A DNA stretch of 64,000 nucleotides from NCBI GenBank assembly GCA_964036045.1, contig OZ038392.1, positions 30,383,087 through 30,447,086 on the forward strand. Direction: 5' to 3'. The notes beneath the pieces are model-generated. The model searched no databases. It saw nothing but the letters and a program-made list of their open reading frames with translations, and was not told the origin of the DNA. Numbering within the stretch: position 1 is the first letter of the stretch; each line of letters begins with the position of its first letter. Shown here one piece after another: positions 23,520 to 33,289 of the stretch. Source of the stretch: Eutreptiella sp. 'Long Island Sound 2002' (lineage: Eukaryota > Euglenozoa > Euglenophyceae > Eutreptiales > Eutreptiaceae). Position numbers and translations under genes: made by a program.

Positions 23520-26500
23520 TTTCAATAACCATCCGGATGTACTTCCGAGAATGGGATTATCTTGGACTTGCGCACAGCATCCGTTGTCGGGGTGAGTGTG
23601 CCTGAACCAACCCCAACACCACCACCTCAACAATACCACACACAAGGGCCAGACACGGAAATATTCTCAAGTTTTAAGAGCGGGTGTGTGTCCTGATTGG
23701 TTGCCGCATTCTCACCTCGAAAACCAACCACTGTTCGCCAAGCATCGATGGATGATTGACCCGTGAGGGGGAGGTTCTGGCGGGGGCTCCGAAACGGCTG
23801 GTGTGTACAGGCTGGGGGCGGGGGGGGGGTTGTGCCTACTGAATTTCGCAGTGGTAAATTTCGCTGTGGGAAATTTCACAAAGGCTGCCAAAAAAAAAAG
23901 GCATTGGAAATTTCGCAGACAATCCCAGAAATGTTGTGGTGTGTAGGGCTTTGCGAGAGAGCGTGCATACTTAGGAGCATAGGCCTTGGGCTTGAGGGCA
24001 CGGGTTCCCGCCGTTGCTCCCCTAATGGGTCGCGTGGCAGGGTGCCTTCCGCGCCGACAGAACTAGAGGCTCCACGGCTGCTTCAGGTCAATTTTGTTCA
24101 GTGGTGGCCTGGCCATGCCCCACTTGCTCGTGTGACAACTGTCGGTTAGAGCTCATGCTGTACACCAACGTGTAGTGCTGCAGAGGCGAGCTCTGCTGCA
24201 AGGGAAAAGGGGCGTGTCCATTCACTTGCGCTGGCCCAGGTATGGCCTGGCAGTGCCTGACGAGACCATGAGAGCTTGGTCGCGTCAGCGAAAAGGGATG
24301 AAAAGTGTAGGGCTTTGCGGGCTCGGTGGCACTTGGCGAGACTCACAATGCAGGGAAATGCAAAGCAGTGAATACATTTGCAGAACATGCGTGGACCATG
24401 CAGAACATACCAGGGAGGAAAGAGTGTGGAGGGAGAGGTGGGCACGCATGCGCAGGACATTGCACGAGACGATGCGTCAGGGGTGGTCGTGGTCCAGGGG
24501 TCAGCATGCTTCGCTCGCGTCCAGGAACGACAGGTTCTAGTCCCGGGGATGAAGCACAGGTTGTATCAGGGTGGACCCGTGACGAACCTCTGGAGGTCCT
24601 GAATCCAACGTATGGGTCAGCGGGGGTGGGATGTCACAAGGGGACTCGGGCAGTCTTGAAACACATACGACCACATCACATAGAGTCCCCTCGGGGAGAA
24701 GAATCGAATTTCTCAAAGGACTCGGAAATTTCAAGCCCATTTGGGGCAGACAGACTGTTGCAGGGTCTGACCCCCCCCCCCTCCTGATCCTGCTCGAGCC
24801 CCAGCCCCCCCTCACACGGGGCCAGCAGGCACACTACAGGGGCGGTAGGGTGTGCAGCCGGGCAATGGGGCTAACGTCCCGCATCAACCGGCGAAACTGC
24901 GTCTCGCCTCCCGCATTCCCCATGAACACCAACGACCCCGGTCAACACCCCGCGGGTCCCCCAGCAACTCCCACATGGCAGTGGACACCAATTCCACTGC
25001 CCGGTACCCGGTGTTCACGGGACCACCCCCGCAGAAGGGGTGGGGTATGTTTGTGACTGAGGAATGTCATGAACACCCGCCTTCGAAGGCGAGAGGAATG
25101 CAACTACAGAGGGGGGGGATCTTTTTTGGGGGGGGTATGGGGGTTCAGGCCATGGAAAGCTGGCGAAGCCCGCTCACCAGAAGGCACTCGAGAAATCTCT
25201 CAGAATCAAGGATCAGAGCTTTCCGATGCTGAGATTGTCCCACAAGGCGATGTGGTAGCGGACATGACACGTAGTGAGGAAAAGCTGAATCTGATACCAG
25301 GATATGCTGTGGGAACTGCCACACCCGTAGGCATCCCGGTGTGCAACTGCAGCACAAGAAAGACTGAAGGCTGAGTGAAAACAGCAGTGCGCCATGCACA
25401 GAGAAAGCAATACTGAGGAAGGAAGTCAATACTGAGGTGGAAAAGGTCGCTGTCCGCCATGGACTTGGTAACACTGTCATCACAACTCTGGCGTTGAGGG
25501 GGTTGGGGGAGTATGAGGCATGCAGATCTTTTGGGGGGTGGGGTTTTCAGAGTTACAGGGCGGCGAATGCTTTTGCAGGTGGTGCACTGTGGCTGCATCA
25601 GCCCGGAAAAGGTCCTCCACAATGGACCATTTCTCCATTAGGAGCTGAGCGGCGATACGTGCAAGCACCTGCATCGAGCGATGACGCAAGGTACGCAGGG
25701 ATTGAACCCAGATTGTTTCTTTCTGTCGTCAGCTGGCCGGACCCCTGCCCTGGGGCTGCAATGTGGTCGGGGTGCCATGTCCGCAGCAGACCCCAGCCGC
25801 GCCTGCTCCCCGGGGCCTTCGCTGTCGACTGTCCACTCGTTCGGCCATCGGTCCGCCGACCATCAGCGCCATCCACATGCCCACCGCGCTCCTCTCCCCG
25901 CTCCCTGCTCCTCGTGCTCCGCTGTCCATCTACTGCCTGGTCTGGGCCTCTGGCTTTAGGATCGGGTCAGGCGTGCATCCGGGTCGGAGGTCAGCCCGAG
26001 GCGGTGCGTGCCGATTGCTGGCCCCATCGGCCCGCACCGCTTTGGGTCAGGGAGCGACGTCGGGTTGCAGAACCCGGTGGGGACGGGTGCCTGGTTAGGT
26101 GGTCGTCACATACAAGCGCGGGGTGGGGCTGCAAGCCACAGTGAAATCACAGAGCGGGGGCTACAGCAGGGCAAGAGCGTTCGCGAACTGTAGATGCTCG
26201 GTCCCGTTAGAGGCCCTTGCTCCCAACTTCACTGATGCATGCACATGGTGAGCTCTTCTATCTGTACATCGCCGATCTTCGTCTTGTTCTCCTCTGACCC
26301 TCTCTCTCTCTCTGACTTGCGTGTTTCGCTCCGTTGTTGGGTGGGGGGGAGGTGGGGGGCACCCACAATTGCAATAAAGGCAGGCACCCCCCCCCCCGCC
26401 CGGAGGAAGCCTGGCTATGGCACGCACGCACAGGGGGCGGAGGGCACAAAAGCGGAGGAAGAAAAAAGGCTCGTCAGTGGCCATCGGCACCATCGGCACC

Positions 26501-26630
26501 TTTCTGTCACAAATCAATGGGACACCAAGACACCCGGGGGATAGGACACCAACATGTCTGCAGTCCCGCGACAGTACGCAGAACGCTGGCACCACCGCGC
26601 TCATGAGTTCAGATATGCATGCAGCCAGTA
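23520..26630. other. 3-kb stretch, no supported gene
   Basis: Many overlapping frames on both strands but none with clear splice sites plus coding pattern. Seen: aatttcgc words next to a G-run at 23815-23925, a C-run near 24770, a GC-rich block at 25700-26060, and a (TC)n run near 26300. A minus-strand frame around 24850-24940 starts MGNAGGETQFRRLMRDVSPI but is too short to call. Confidence 0.4.
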
Positions 26631-26639
26631 GTATCCCCG

Positions 26640-26733
26640 CCTTGCGAGAGCAACATTAAAATCCCAAAACTTGAGGGAAACAACACCTACTGTTGCTCTG
26701 ACAAGGGCATTGCTCTCGCAGGGGGGGGGGGGT
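26640..26733. mobile_element. short MITE-like element, family 2, complete copy
   Basis: Both termini are intact: ccttgcgagagcaac at left and its inverse gttgctctcgcag followed by a G-run at right, 94 bp in all. The core aacaacacctactgttgc and the internal gttgctctgacaaggg match the copies near 20.8 and 21.1 kb. It is non-coding, so any mobilising enzyme would have to be supplied elsewhere. Confidence 0.7.
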
Positions 26734-26802
26734 ACTCGTCACAACGACGGTAAAACGCAAACCTCTCCTCCCCGGGGCCAGTGGCCCTAAGTGCTCGGGT
26801 GT

Positions 26803-26938
26803 AGTGGGCAGTCTTTTTTCAAAAACAATCCAAAAAATCCAAAAAAAAAATTTAAAAAAATCCCAAGACTTTCCAAAAAAGCTCCCCCCCCCCCCCGTAG
26901 ATTATCCTTCCCCCTAAAAAAAAAGGGGGTCGGCCCCG
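26803..26938. repeat. A-rich words plus C-run
   Basis: Degenerate caaaaaatcc words, then a C14 run and an A9/G5 stretch, just beyond the 3' end of the methyltransferase gene. Confidence 0.7.
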
Positions 26939-26951
26939 GTGCACAGCACGC

Positions 26952-29195
26952 TCACTGCAGCTTCCCACAGAGCGGAGGCTCGGGCACCAGCGCGCCATTT
27001 CCAAGGCCTGGGCCAGTCTTCAACAGCGGACGGATGGAGCCCAGCGGGGCCTTCATGCCACACGCCAACAGCCCCGCGGGGCCTGAGAACTCGCGCTGGG
27101 CGTGCAGCAGGCGCTGCTGCAGCAGACTGGTCCCCGCGGCCAACAGCGGCGGGGGAGGCCCCAGGGCCTCGACACAGGCGTCCGCGCGCTGCTTCGGGTG
27201 CGGCATTGGGGGCAGCGGCTGCGGCCGTCGCAGCCCGCGGAGGCCGCCGCGCGAGAGCGTTCCGAAGCCAGAGCGCTGCCGCTGCACGTGCGCCGCGAAC
27301 TGCGAGGGCTTCCACGCGGGGTCCCCGCCCGCGGCTTGGCCGCCAGCCTCTGAGACGGGCGCGGAGGTGGGCCGCGACCCCCGGCGCCGGAACGGGGGGG
27401 CGATGCCGGAGCTGGGCCGCGACGGCACCGATAGCGGCGCGGGGCCCTGTTCGGTGGGCGTGGCGACCGCGTGGGCCTCGGAGGACGCCACCGAGGCGGC
27501 CGACGGGAAGGGGTGGAGGGCCGACGCGGTGGTGGGGCTGCCGCAGGAAGTCAGAGTGCCGGACGAAGGAACGGATCGACCGGACGCCGGGGGGCTGTCG
27601 GACGACGCCGCGCCGTCCAGGGGGCCGTCAAAAGACAGCAGCGACGCCGGCAGGGTCCCGGTGTCGTCTCCCGCGAGCGGCGGCGCGGCCGCGGCCGGCA
27701 GCCGCTTGTGGAAAGAGAGCCGGGGCTTCGCGGAGGGCGGGGGCCGCGCCTCGGGCGGCTCCTCCCGGCTCCGCCGGCGCTCCGCCGCGGCGCTCATCCG
27801 CGCCAAGAACTTCCGCATCTTCTTCCTCGTCAGCTTCTTGCGCTTCTGCGTCCCCGTCAGCTCCTTCTCCAACTTCTCCTGCCGCTCGCGGGCCTGCGCC
27901 TCGTACGACTGCATCTTGTCGAGGAAGTTGGCCAGGCCCTCCGCGGTCAGGGCCGGCACGCGGAACTTCGCCAGCTCCAGCTCCTGCTCCTGCACCTGCG
28001 CGAGCTGCAGCTGCCGCAGCCGGGACCGCGTGTCCTCTGCGACCCGCGCCATGCGGCCCAGGAACTCCTGCAGCTCCTCCGGGTTCAGTCGCGCGCGCTC
28101 CTCGTCGTACGCGGCGTGCGTGTCGCTCAGCTGGAACACCAACCGCCGCCGGGACATGGAGTACTTGTGGGGCCGGTTGTGGCACGCGGCCAGGTACGCC
28201 TCGAGGGTGTCGTACCCGCAGGTCCCAGTGCACTCCATCCGCCGGCCGCAGCACCCGGACTGCGGGGACGCGGGCGGGTCCAGGATCGCCGCGGCCCCCG
28301 CCAGCGGTGCTGCCGCGGGGGGGGGCAGGGGCGCGTCCCGGCCGTGCACCCGCTGGTAGATGTGGATGCCGTGGCCGAAGCCGATGGACGCGGTGCACTT
28401 CTGCAGCGGCAGCGAGGCCCACTGGCTCGGCAGGTTGTCCTTGCCCCCGATCACCAGGTAGCCCCCGACCCGCAGGCACCGGAAGACCATCTGCTGCAGA
28501 ATGGCCCAGGCCACGGCGTTGCTGCAGTACAGGAACACGGAGTACCGCGCGAGGATGACGTCGAACGTCGCGTCGGGCACCCCCTTCTCGGCGTCCTGGG
28601 TCTCGAACCGGACCTGGGCCGCCAGCTCCGGCAGCACTTTGTAGACGGCGCCCTCGCCCTTCGCCCCGGGGCGCTGCTTGTCTTTGGCCTCGCGTGCGGG
28701 GCGTTTGGGCTCGGGCTGCAGGGCATCGGCGGCTGCGTTCTGCGGGTCGTCCGCGGCCCCTGCAGCGTCGGGGCCTTCAGCCTCGCGGGACTCCTGCGGA
28801 GGCGCGACGGCATCGGGGACGGCCTCCTGCCGCACGGCGTCCCCTCGCACCTGGAAATACGTGTCCAGCCATTCCGCGGGCATTTCCACGACCGCATGGG
28901 CAGTGTACTCCGCCTCCTTCGCGGTGGCGATGGCTGATGCGTCGATGTCCGTGGCGTACATGTCCAGGCGCACGCCTGGGAAGTACGGGGCCAGGTCGTG
29001 CTGCCACAGCATTTGGACTGTGTAGACCTCTTCACCCCCGGCGCACCCGCAGCACCACACGTCGATTTGGGAGTCCGGCTCAGCAGCCTTGCGTTTTGCC
29101 AAGTTGTACAGCAGATGATTCCCCATGTAGTCGAACGTGTCATGGTCTCGGTAGAACCGAGAGTAGTTCTTGTACCCATTCGCCAAGTAGGCCAT
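26952..29195 (-). CDS. CheR-type SAM-dependent methyltransferase domain protein
   Basis: Intronless 747-aa frame; ATG at 29195 in context cccATGG, with an in-frame TAA just upstream. Residues 11-35 carry the CheR-like start RFYRDHDTFDYM; residues 45-60 hold SAM motif I, DVWCCGCAGGEEVYT; residues 79-88 hold MYATDIDASA, with the acidic residue that usually contacts the SAM ribose; residues 211-256 hold FDVILARYSVFLYC and the GGYLVIGG strand. A low-complexity Pro/Glu/Ala insert (about 115-185) splits the domain. After it come a Cys cluster (CCGRRMECTGTCG), a long charged coiled-coil-like region and a disordered Pro/Ser/Ala-rich tail. Bacterial CheR methylates chemoreceptor glutamates; eukaryotes have no such receptors, so the substrate is unknown. 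Very high third-position GC compared with its surroundings. Confidence 0.88.
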   Translation of the reverse strand: MAYLANGYKNYSRFYRDHDTFDYMGNHLLYNLAKRKAAEPDSQIDVWCCGCAGGEEVYTVQMLWQHDLAPYFPGVRLDMYATDIDASAIATAKEAEYTAHAVVEMPAEWLDTYFQVRGDAVRQEAVPDAVAPPQESREAEGPDAAGAADDPQNAAADALQPEPKRPAREAKDKQRPGAKGEGAVYKVLPELAAQVRFETQDAEKGVPDATFDVILARYSVFLYCSNAVAWAILQQMVFRCLRVGGYLVIGGKDNLPSQWASLPLQKCTASIGFGHGIHIYQRVHGRDAPLPPPAAAPLAGAAAILDPPASPQSGCCGRRMECTGTCGYDTLEAYLAACHNRPHKYSMSRRRLVFQLSDTHAAYDEERARLNPEELQEFLGRMARVAEDTRSRLRQLQLAQVQEQELELAKFRVPALTAEGLANFLDKMQSYEAQARERQEKLEKELTGTQKRKKLTRKKMRKFLARMSAAAERRRSREEPPEARPPPSAKPRLSFHKRLPAAAAPPLAGDDTGTLPASLLSFDGPLDGAASSDSPPASGRSVPSSGTLTSCGSPTTASALHPFPSAASVASSEAHAVATPTEQGPAPLSVPSRPSSGIAPPFRRRGSRPTSAPVSEAGGQAAGGDPAWKPSQFAAHVQRQRSGFGTLSRGGLRGLRRPQPLPPMPHPKQRADACVEALGPPPPLLAAGTSLLQQRLLHAQREFSGPAGLLACGMKAPLGSIRPLLKTGPGLGNGALVPEPPLCGKLQ

Positions 29196-29706
29196 GGGCC
29201 CCGCGGACAAGCGGGATGCGGCTTATGGAAGTGGACGGGACCTCAACCACTCCACACGCATACGGCCCCACCCACTCCGCGCTTGTGCAGATGATGCAAC
29301 AGCAATTAGTTGTGCATGGCGATTCACAACGCTGTGTACGAGAAGAAGAAGTGCGCTCAGCCCATTCAGATCAAGCGTTCACGCAAAGGTGCAGATGACG
29401 AAGGAACGCGTACCCCGCAAAACCTGGCATCCAACCCCGTTTCAACACTACACTATCGGTGTCCAGAATTAAGGTGCAATCATGATTCGCACTGCGACCC
29501 TCCGCGACAAAGTCTCCCCCCCACCAGAGTCCTCGACACCCTGACCACAATTCACAGCTCAACAGCACCTTCCCTACCTCAATGCAATCATCTCTCACGC
29601 CCTGCAGCTCTTCAAATCCGCCCTGTCCGTCCTGGGGTGTATCGCTGTGTGCAGGGTACGAGGCAGACCCAATTTCCTATACGGCTGAACTGGTGGCCTT
29701 GCTCTC

Positions 29707-29748
29707 ACCACCACCGCCGCCGCCGCCGCCGCCGTCGCCGCCGCCGCC

Positions 29749-29818
<70 letters not shown>

Positions 29819-29858
29819 GCAGCAGCACCACCACCACCACCACCACCACCCACAACAA
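29707..29858. repeat. compound trinucleotide repeat (CCG)n (CAA)n (CAC)n
   Basis: Adjoining CCG/CGC, about 22 CAA and about 8 CAC triplets. It would encode Pro, Thr or Gln/His runs depending on frame, but no surrounding gene is certain. Confidence 0.95.
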
Positions 29859-29958
29859 AACGGAGCAGGAGGACTCACCGCGTACCTCCTGCGTATGCGG
29901 GACCAGACGGGTTTGCCTTGGTGTCTTTCCCAGCCTCCGGTTCCAACCTGTCTCCTGA

Positions 29959-30213
29959 TCAAGAACGTCTGCATTTCGACTGCCAAGGACCTGTTGCGTC
30001 TGTTTTGAGCTCCAAACGCCCAGTCAGACAGACAGACCAAGTGGGTACAAGTGGTCGGCTCGTCCATTCAGTCGAGAGCTTGAGTGGGTAGAAGGCCACG
30101 TGGGCATTCGCAACAACGAGGTGTCTGACCGCTATGCCAAGCGGGGCACCGCACTCCTCCCCCCTTCGCCCATTGGCACCCACGTCGCCGTGGGACGTGA
30201 TCACACACGGTGA
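29959..30213 (+). pseudogene. RNase H domain C-terminal part, decayed retrotransposon
   Basis: A plus-strand frame between stops (TGA at 29956 and TGA at 30211) contains WVEGHVGIRNNEVSD followed by RYAKRGTAL near 30080-30150. This matches the last strand and helix of the RNase H fold in non-LTR retrotransposons and RNase HI (consensus W-V-x-G-H-x-G-I-x-x-N-E-x-x-D-x-x-A-K), with the His and the final catalytic Asp kept. The earlier catalytic part is not readable in this frame, and no reverse transcriptase motif is visible nearby, so it is a fragment. The compound microsatellite lies 100 bp upstream. Confidence 0.65.
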
Positions 30214-30777
30214 ACAGCTCCTGCCCCCCCCACAAGGTCCGGAGACACCACCTTTTCCCCTCCCTCACGCACGAAGCTTTCCACCTCATCCTTCCCTGCT
30301 CTACATAGTACTCATTTATGGTATGCTTGCTACACCAGCATGGTACATGTGTATGGCACCCGGCAACATGGTCAAAACAATACAATACACCTGCATATGT
30401 GTGGCAGTGAAAATAGTATTGCTGGGGCGAAGGCATAAAATTGACTTATATGCCACCTGTGGTTCATTGTCATCAACCTACAACAAAATGAATGGAAACC
30501 GAATGTACGACAGACAGTCCATCACATCACAATACAACCGTTGTGACACCGAAAAACAACCAACAATGTACACAATTGGGGCATCTTGGACCACATCTAC
30601 AAACCGGATTCGGGTGGGTAAGCAGTATGTGGTGCACCTCTTAGTGGGGCTTTTGCCGCTTACATAGCTATCTGCAAGAGCCTTGGTGTAGGGTGGTTCC
30701 TTTGCCCATTCCACCATTGTGTGCAAATCTCTTCATTATATCTTCCCTCCGATGGGGGGTGCTTCATGCGCAGTCTT

Positions 30778-31516
30778 TGAGGGTGCCTCAACGCACCGCG
30801 CGCCCGCACCGCGCGCACCGCGCACTTTAGTAGACGTGCCACTTACCGGTGTACTGCAAAACTTTTTCAGACAGGGACGTGGTGGCCTAAGGGGTTTTGT
30901 GAAATGATAAGTGCAACTTGAAAATGTTTGGTGTCATCTTGCGGCGCAACGTTGAGGCTCTAAGTCTCAGGAGAATCCTGAACGTTGGCTGCAACTGCTC
31001 CGGGCCCGACGGTGGCGGTAGGTGGTGGGGACGGACAACGTTCGGAAGCGGGGGACTCCGCACGCACAATGGGGAAGGTGAGCCGCCCCACGGGGCAATC
31101 ACGGTAAAGCTGCGTATGGCCTGAGCGCTCGTAGCTGATGGCGACACACTCCGGGAAGGATGAGAGGCCCACAATAGTGGCAAGCACATGTTCCCTTGTG
31201 GTGCCTCTTAGGTAAAAGACATTGCTGCCCGGTGCCAAAAGGTCAGCATTCATTGCCATGTGTCCTGTGGAAAGCAAAGGAGGCAAAACATAGTCACACC
31301 GATATTTTCGAATGCACAAGGTGCCCTGCTGCCCACTCTTACACCCCGACATTGATAATTCCACCCAAACACAACAATTGGCCACCCATTTGTGATGCTA
31401 AGGCCCCTATGACGGCTTTTGGGCAACATTCCATGGTGCCGCCGTTCTACGCAAACCGGGCTAAAGTCGCACCGCGCGCCCGCACCGCGCGCACCGCGCG
31501 CGAGGCACCCTCTTTG
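30778..31516. mobile_element. inverted-repeat element enclosing small-domain gene (beta copy)
   Basis: Left end: gagggtgcctcaacg then tandem caccgcgcg units then cactttag. Right end, read inverted: gagggtgcctc, the same kind of GC units, then gactttag. So an 11-bp perfect terminus plus GC minisatellite is present in inverted orientation about 740 bp apart, around the 30960-31264 exon. The element at 32423-33252 has the same plan. Whether these are two MITE insertions flanking an exon or one element carrying a gene cannot be told from the sequence alone. Confidence 0.5.
30960..31264 (-). CDS. small beta-domain protein, beta copy (terminal exon or 99-aa gene)
   Basis: The frame ends in TAG at 30960. 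It can start at the ATG at 31259 (99 aa) or follow an acceptor (ctttccacag) at 31264. Pattern: LLAPGSNVFYLRG, VLATIVGLS, VAISYERSG, LYRDCPVGRLTF, IVRAESPAS, then a proline-rich tail. These blocks align one by one with the protein at 32819-33130 (VYYHRS, VSATVVDPS, VSIRYELGG, LYEHAPEERLEF, IVTAESPDS). Five short strands of this type resemble Tudor/SH3-like barrels, but I cannot place it in a named family. It lies inside inverted repeats. Confidence 0.6.
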
Positions 31517-32422
31517 TTGTGCAAAACTTTGTGTGTTGACGTAAATTCTCCACATTCCTCTGCACAACAACAACAACAACAACATTCGTAACCAGTTCGT
31601 GTTGAGCACGGGGCTTGGGTACCAGCCTAGGGATGAGACCCTTGCATGCCAATGCTGTACATTTAATTCCTCTGCACTTCCCCTACCTCATATTACCCAT
31701 TTCTCACAACTTTTGCACCCTATGTATATTAGGGTGCAAAACTATCCGCAAAAAAGATGGGTGGCTTGTGCGTGGCTGTTTGGGTTGTCAGAGATGATAT
31801 TGCAAATGTTTCAGCTGGCATGGGGGGTACTGTTTTCAAAAGAATGATGACCACCAAATATTCTCAGCTGTAGTTCACTGCCCAACCCTTGCCTCTGATG
31901 GGCACGAAAGAGTTTCAAAAAAAAATGCATGCACCTCATTTGGGCACAAACCAAATCACCAGCATTGAAAAATGATGATTTTGTTTTGGGTTCTTGCGCG
32001 ACATGAGTTTGAAATACCTCGCCCCTCTTGACTGGTAACCGCATTTACCCAACGGTATCCCCACAGCCGCGGGGGAACATACCCAAAGTGACGGTTCCCC
32101 CACCTTCCCGGGGGAACACAAAAGACGCGTAACACAAAGCAACACATGCAAACACAAGGGCATATGAACCATAGAAAGAACCGGAAACTGACTGTTGAAA
32201 TGCATGTTCAGCTGTACTGAGAAACAGGCCCTGTGCGCCACTGTTCAAGGCGGTATTACTTCACTTTAAAGAGCTGCATATGCCCAACAGGAGCTACTGG
32301 AATGGGCTCTGTAGCTGCAGCCTTGGTTGTAGGTGTGAATGCCCCCTGGGCATCAGGTTTCCTTGCAATCTTCGAGTGAGGGTCTGGCACAAAATCTACA
32401 AAATGTGAGAATGGATTTGACT
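31517..32422. other. spacer between the two inverted-repeat elements
   Basis: A short caacaacaac tract at 31566-31584; otherwise only small frames and no recognisable gene. Confidence 0.4.
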
Positions 32423-33252
32423 AAGGGGGCGTTGTCGCACGGTGCGCGCACGGTGCGCGCACGGTGCGTGCACGGTGCGCGCACGGTTCAATGTTTTTGG
32501 GATGGTTGCCCAACTTGTACCCCGTTGAATGGCCCCCATAGAAACACACCCAGGGTCCTGATTTCTGCACCTTGCAGTCCATACTGGCATACCAGGATTC
32601 TTCAATTTTTAGTCTGATGCTTGTCACAGGTTCCAGGGTCCTATTTTCTGCACCCTGCAGCCCCTATTGGCGTACCGGGAATTTTTTTTTTTTTGAATCT
32701 GATGCTTGTCACAGGTTCCAGGCTCCCAATTTCTGCACCTTGCACGCACCTCCGTAACAAACCATGCACAGGCGACAACACAAGCGACAACACTGGTTGG
32801 GTTACGGGAATTTCAATTTCATCCGCCACAGCATTCTGGCTCATGATCATCAATTCTAGGGGCTTCAGCTTCCACTTCAGGTAATTGGGGCTCCAGCAAA
32901 GCATCCATCGGCGCCTCATGGTGCATAGGTTGGGGGGAATCGGGGCTCTCAGCAGTCACAATTGCAAACTCCAACCGCTCCTCGGGTGCATGCTCGTACA
33001 AGACCTCTTCACCACCCAATTCGTACCGAATAGAGACGCGACTCCCACCTCTTGGAGAAGGGTCAACGACAGTGGCCGACACCCTATCCCCGTTGGAGCG
33101 GTGGTAGTACACAGGCAGTCCGGCGACAAGCTAGGGCAGCTCAGATTCAGGCATTGTGGATCTGGTGGACACAGAATACGCAAAAAGATGCACGGTGCGC
33201 GCACGGTGCGCGCACGGTGCGCGCACGGTTCAGGCAACACCCCCTAAGCCTG
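32423..33252. mobile_element. inverted-repeat element enclosing small-domain gene (alpha copy)
   Basis: Left end taagggggcgttgtc followed by tandem gcacggtgcgc units to about 32490. Right end, read inverted, ttagggggtgttgcc followed by the complementary units (33188-33233). The two ends are about 825 bp apart around the 32819-33130 exon. A related left-type end (gagggcgttttcgcacagcg) occurs alone at about 45430. Confidence 0.55.
32819..33130 (-). CDS. small beta-domain protein, alpha copy (terminal exon, 103 aa)
   Basis: The frame begins phase 0 right after a strong acceptor (gagctgccctag, before 33130) and ends in TGA at 32819. Blocks VYYHRSNGDRVSATVVDPS, VSIRYELGGEEVLYEHAPEE and LEFAIVTAESPDSP are followed by an acidic tail rich in Pro and Glu. 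It is the closest match in the window to the 30960-31264 product, with the same order and spacing of strands, so the two are paralogues. No ATG precedes it in frame, so a 5' exon must lie upstream. The fold resembles small Tudor/SH3-like barrels by pattern only. Confidence 0.6.
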   Translation of the reverse strand, partial: LVAGLPVYYHRSNGDRVSATVVDPSPRGGSRVSIRYELGGEEVLYEHAPEERLEFAIVTAESPDSPQPMHHEAPMDALLEPQLPEVEAEAPRIDDHEPECCGG

Positions 33253-33289
33253 ATACACGACAGAAAACCAGGCCTGTCATGGCCTCAAA

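Noticed and set aside
24515-24550. B-box-like aggttctagtccc
   Set aside because: No matching A box or cloverleaf around it.
25680-25745. tRNA-like gggattgaaccc on the plus strand
   Set aside because: Reverse-strand T-arm pairs only partly, the loop is one base short, and no acceptor or D-arm could be matched.
26939-28937. Plus-strand frames of about 490-540 codons antisense to the methyltransferase gene
   Set aside because: Arg/Ala/Pro/Leu-rich shadows of a GC-rich coding strand; the minus strand carries recognisable methyltransferase motifs.
29310-30091. Plus-strand frames with poly-Gln/His or poly-Pro/Thr
   Set aside because: Driven by the CCG/CAA/CAC trinucleotide tract. Only the RNase H segment downstream has real protein signal, and it is in another frame.
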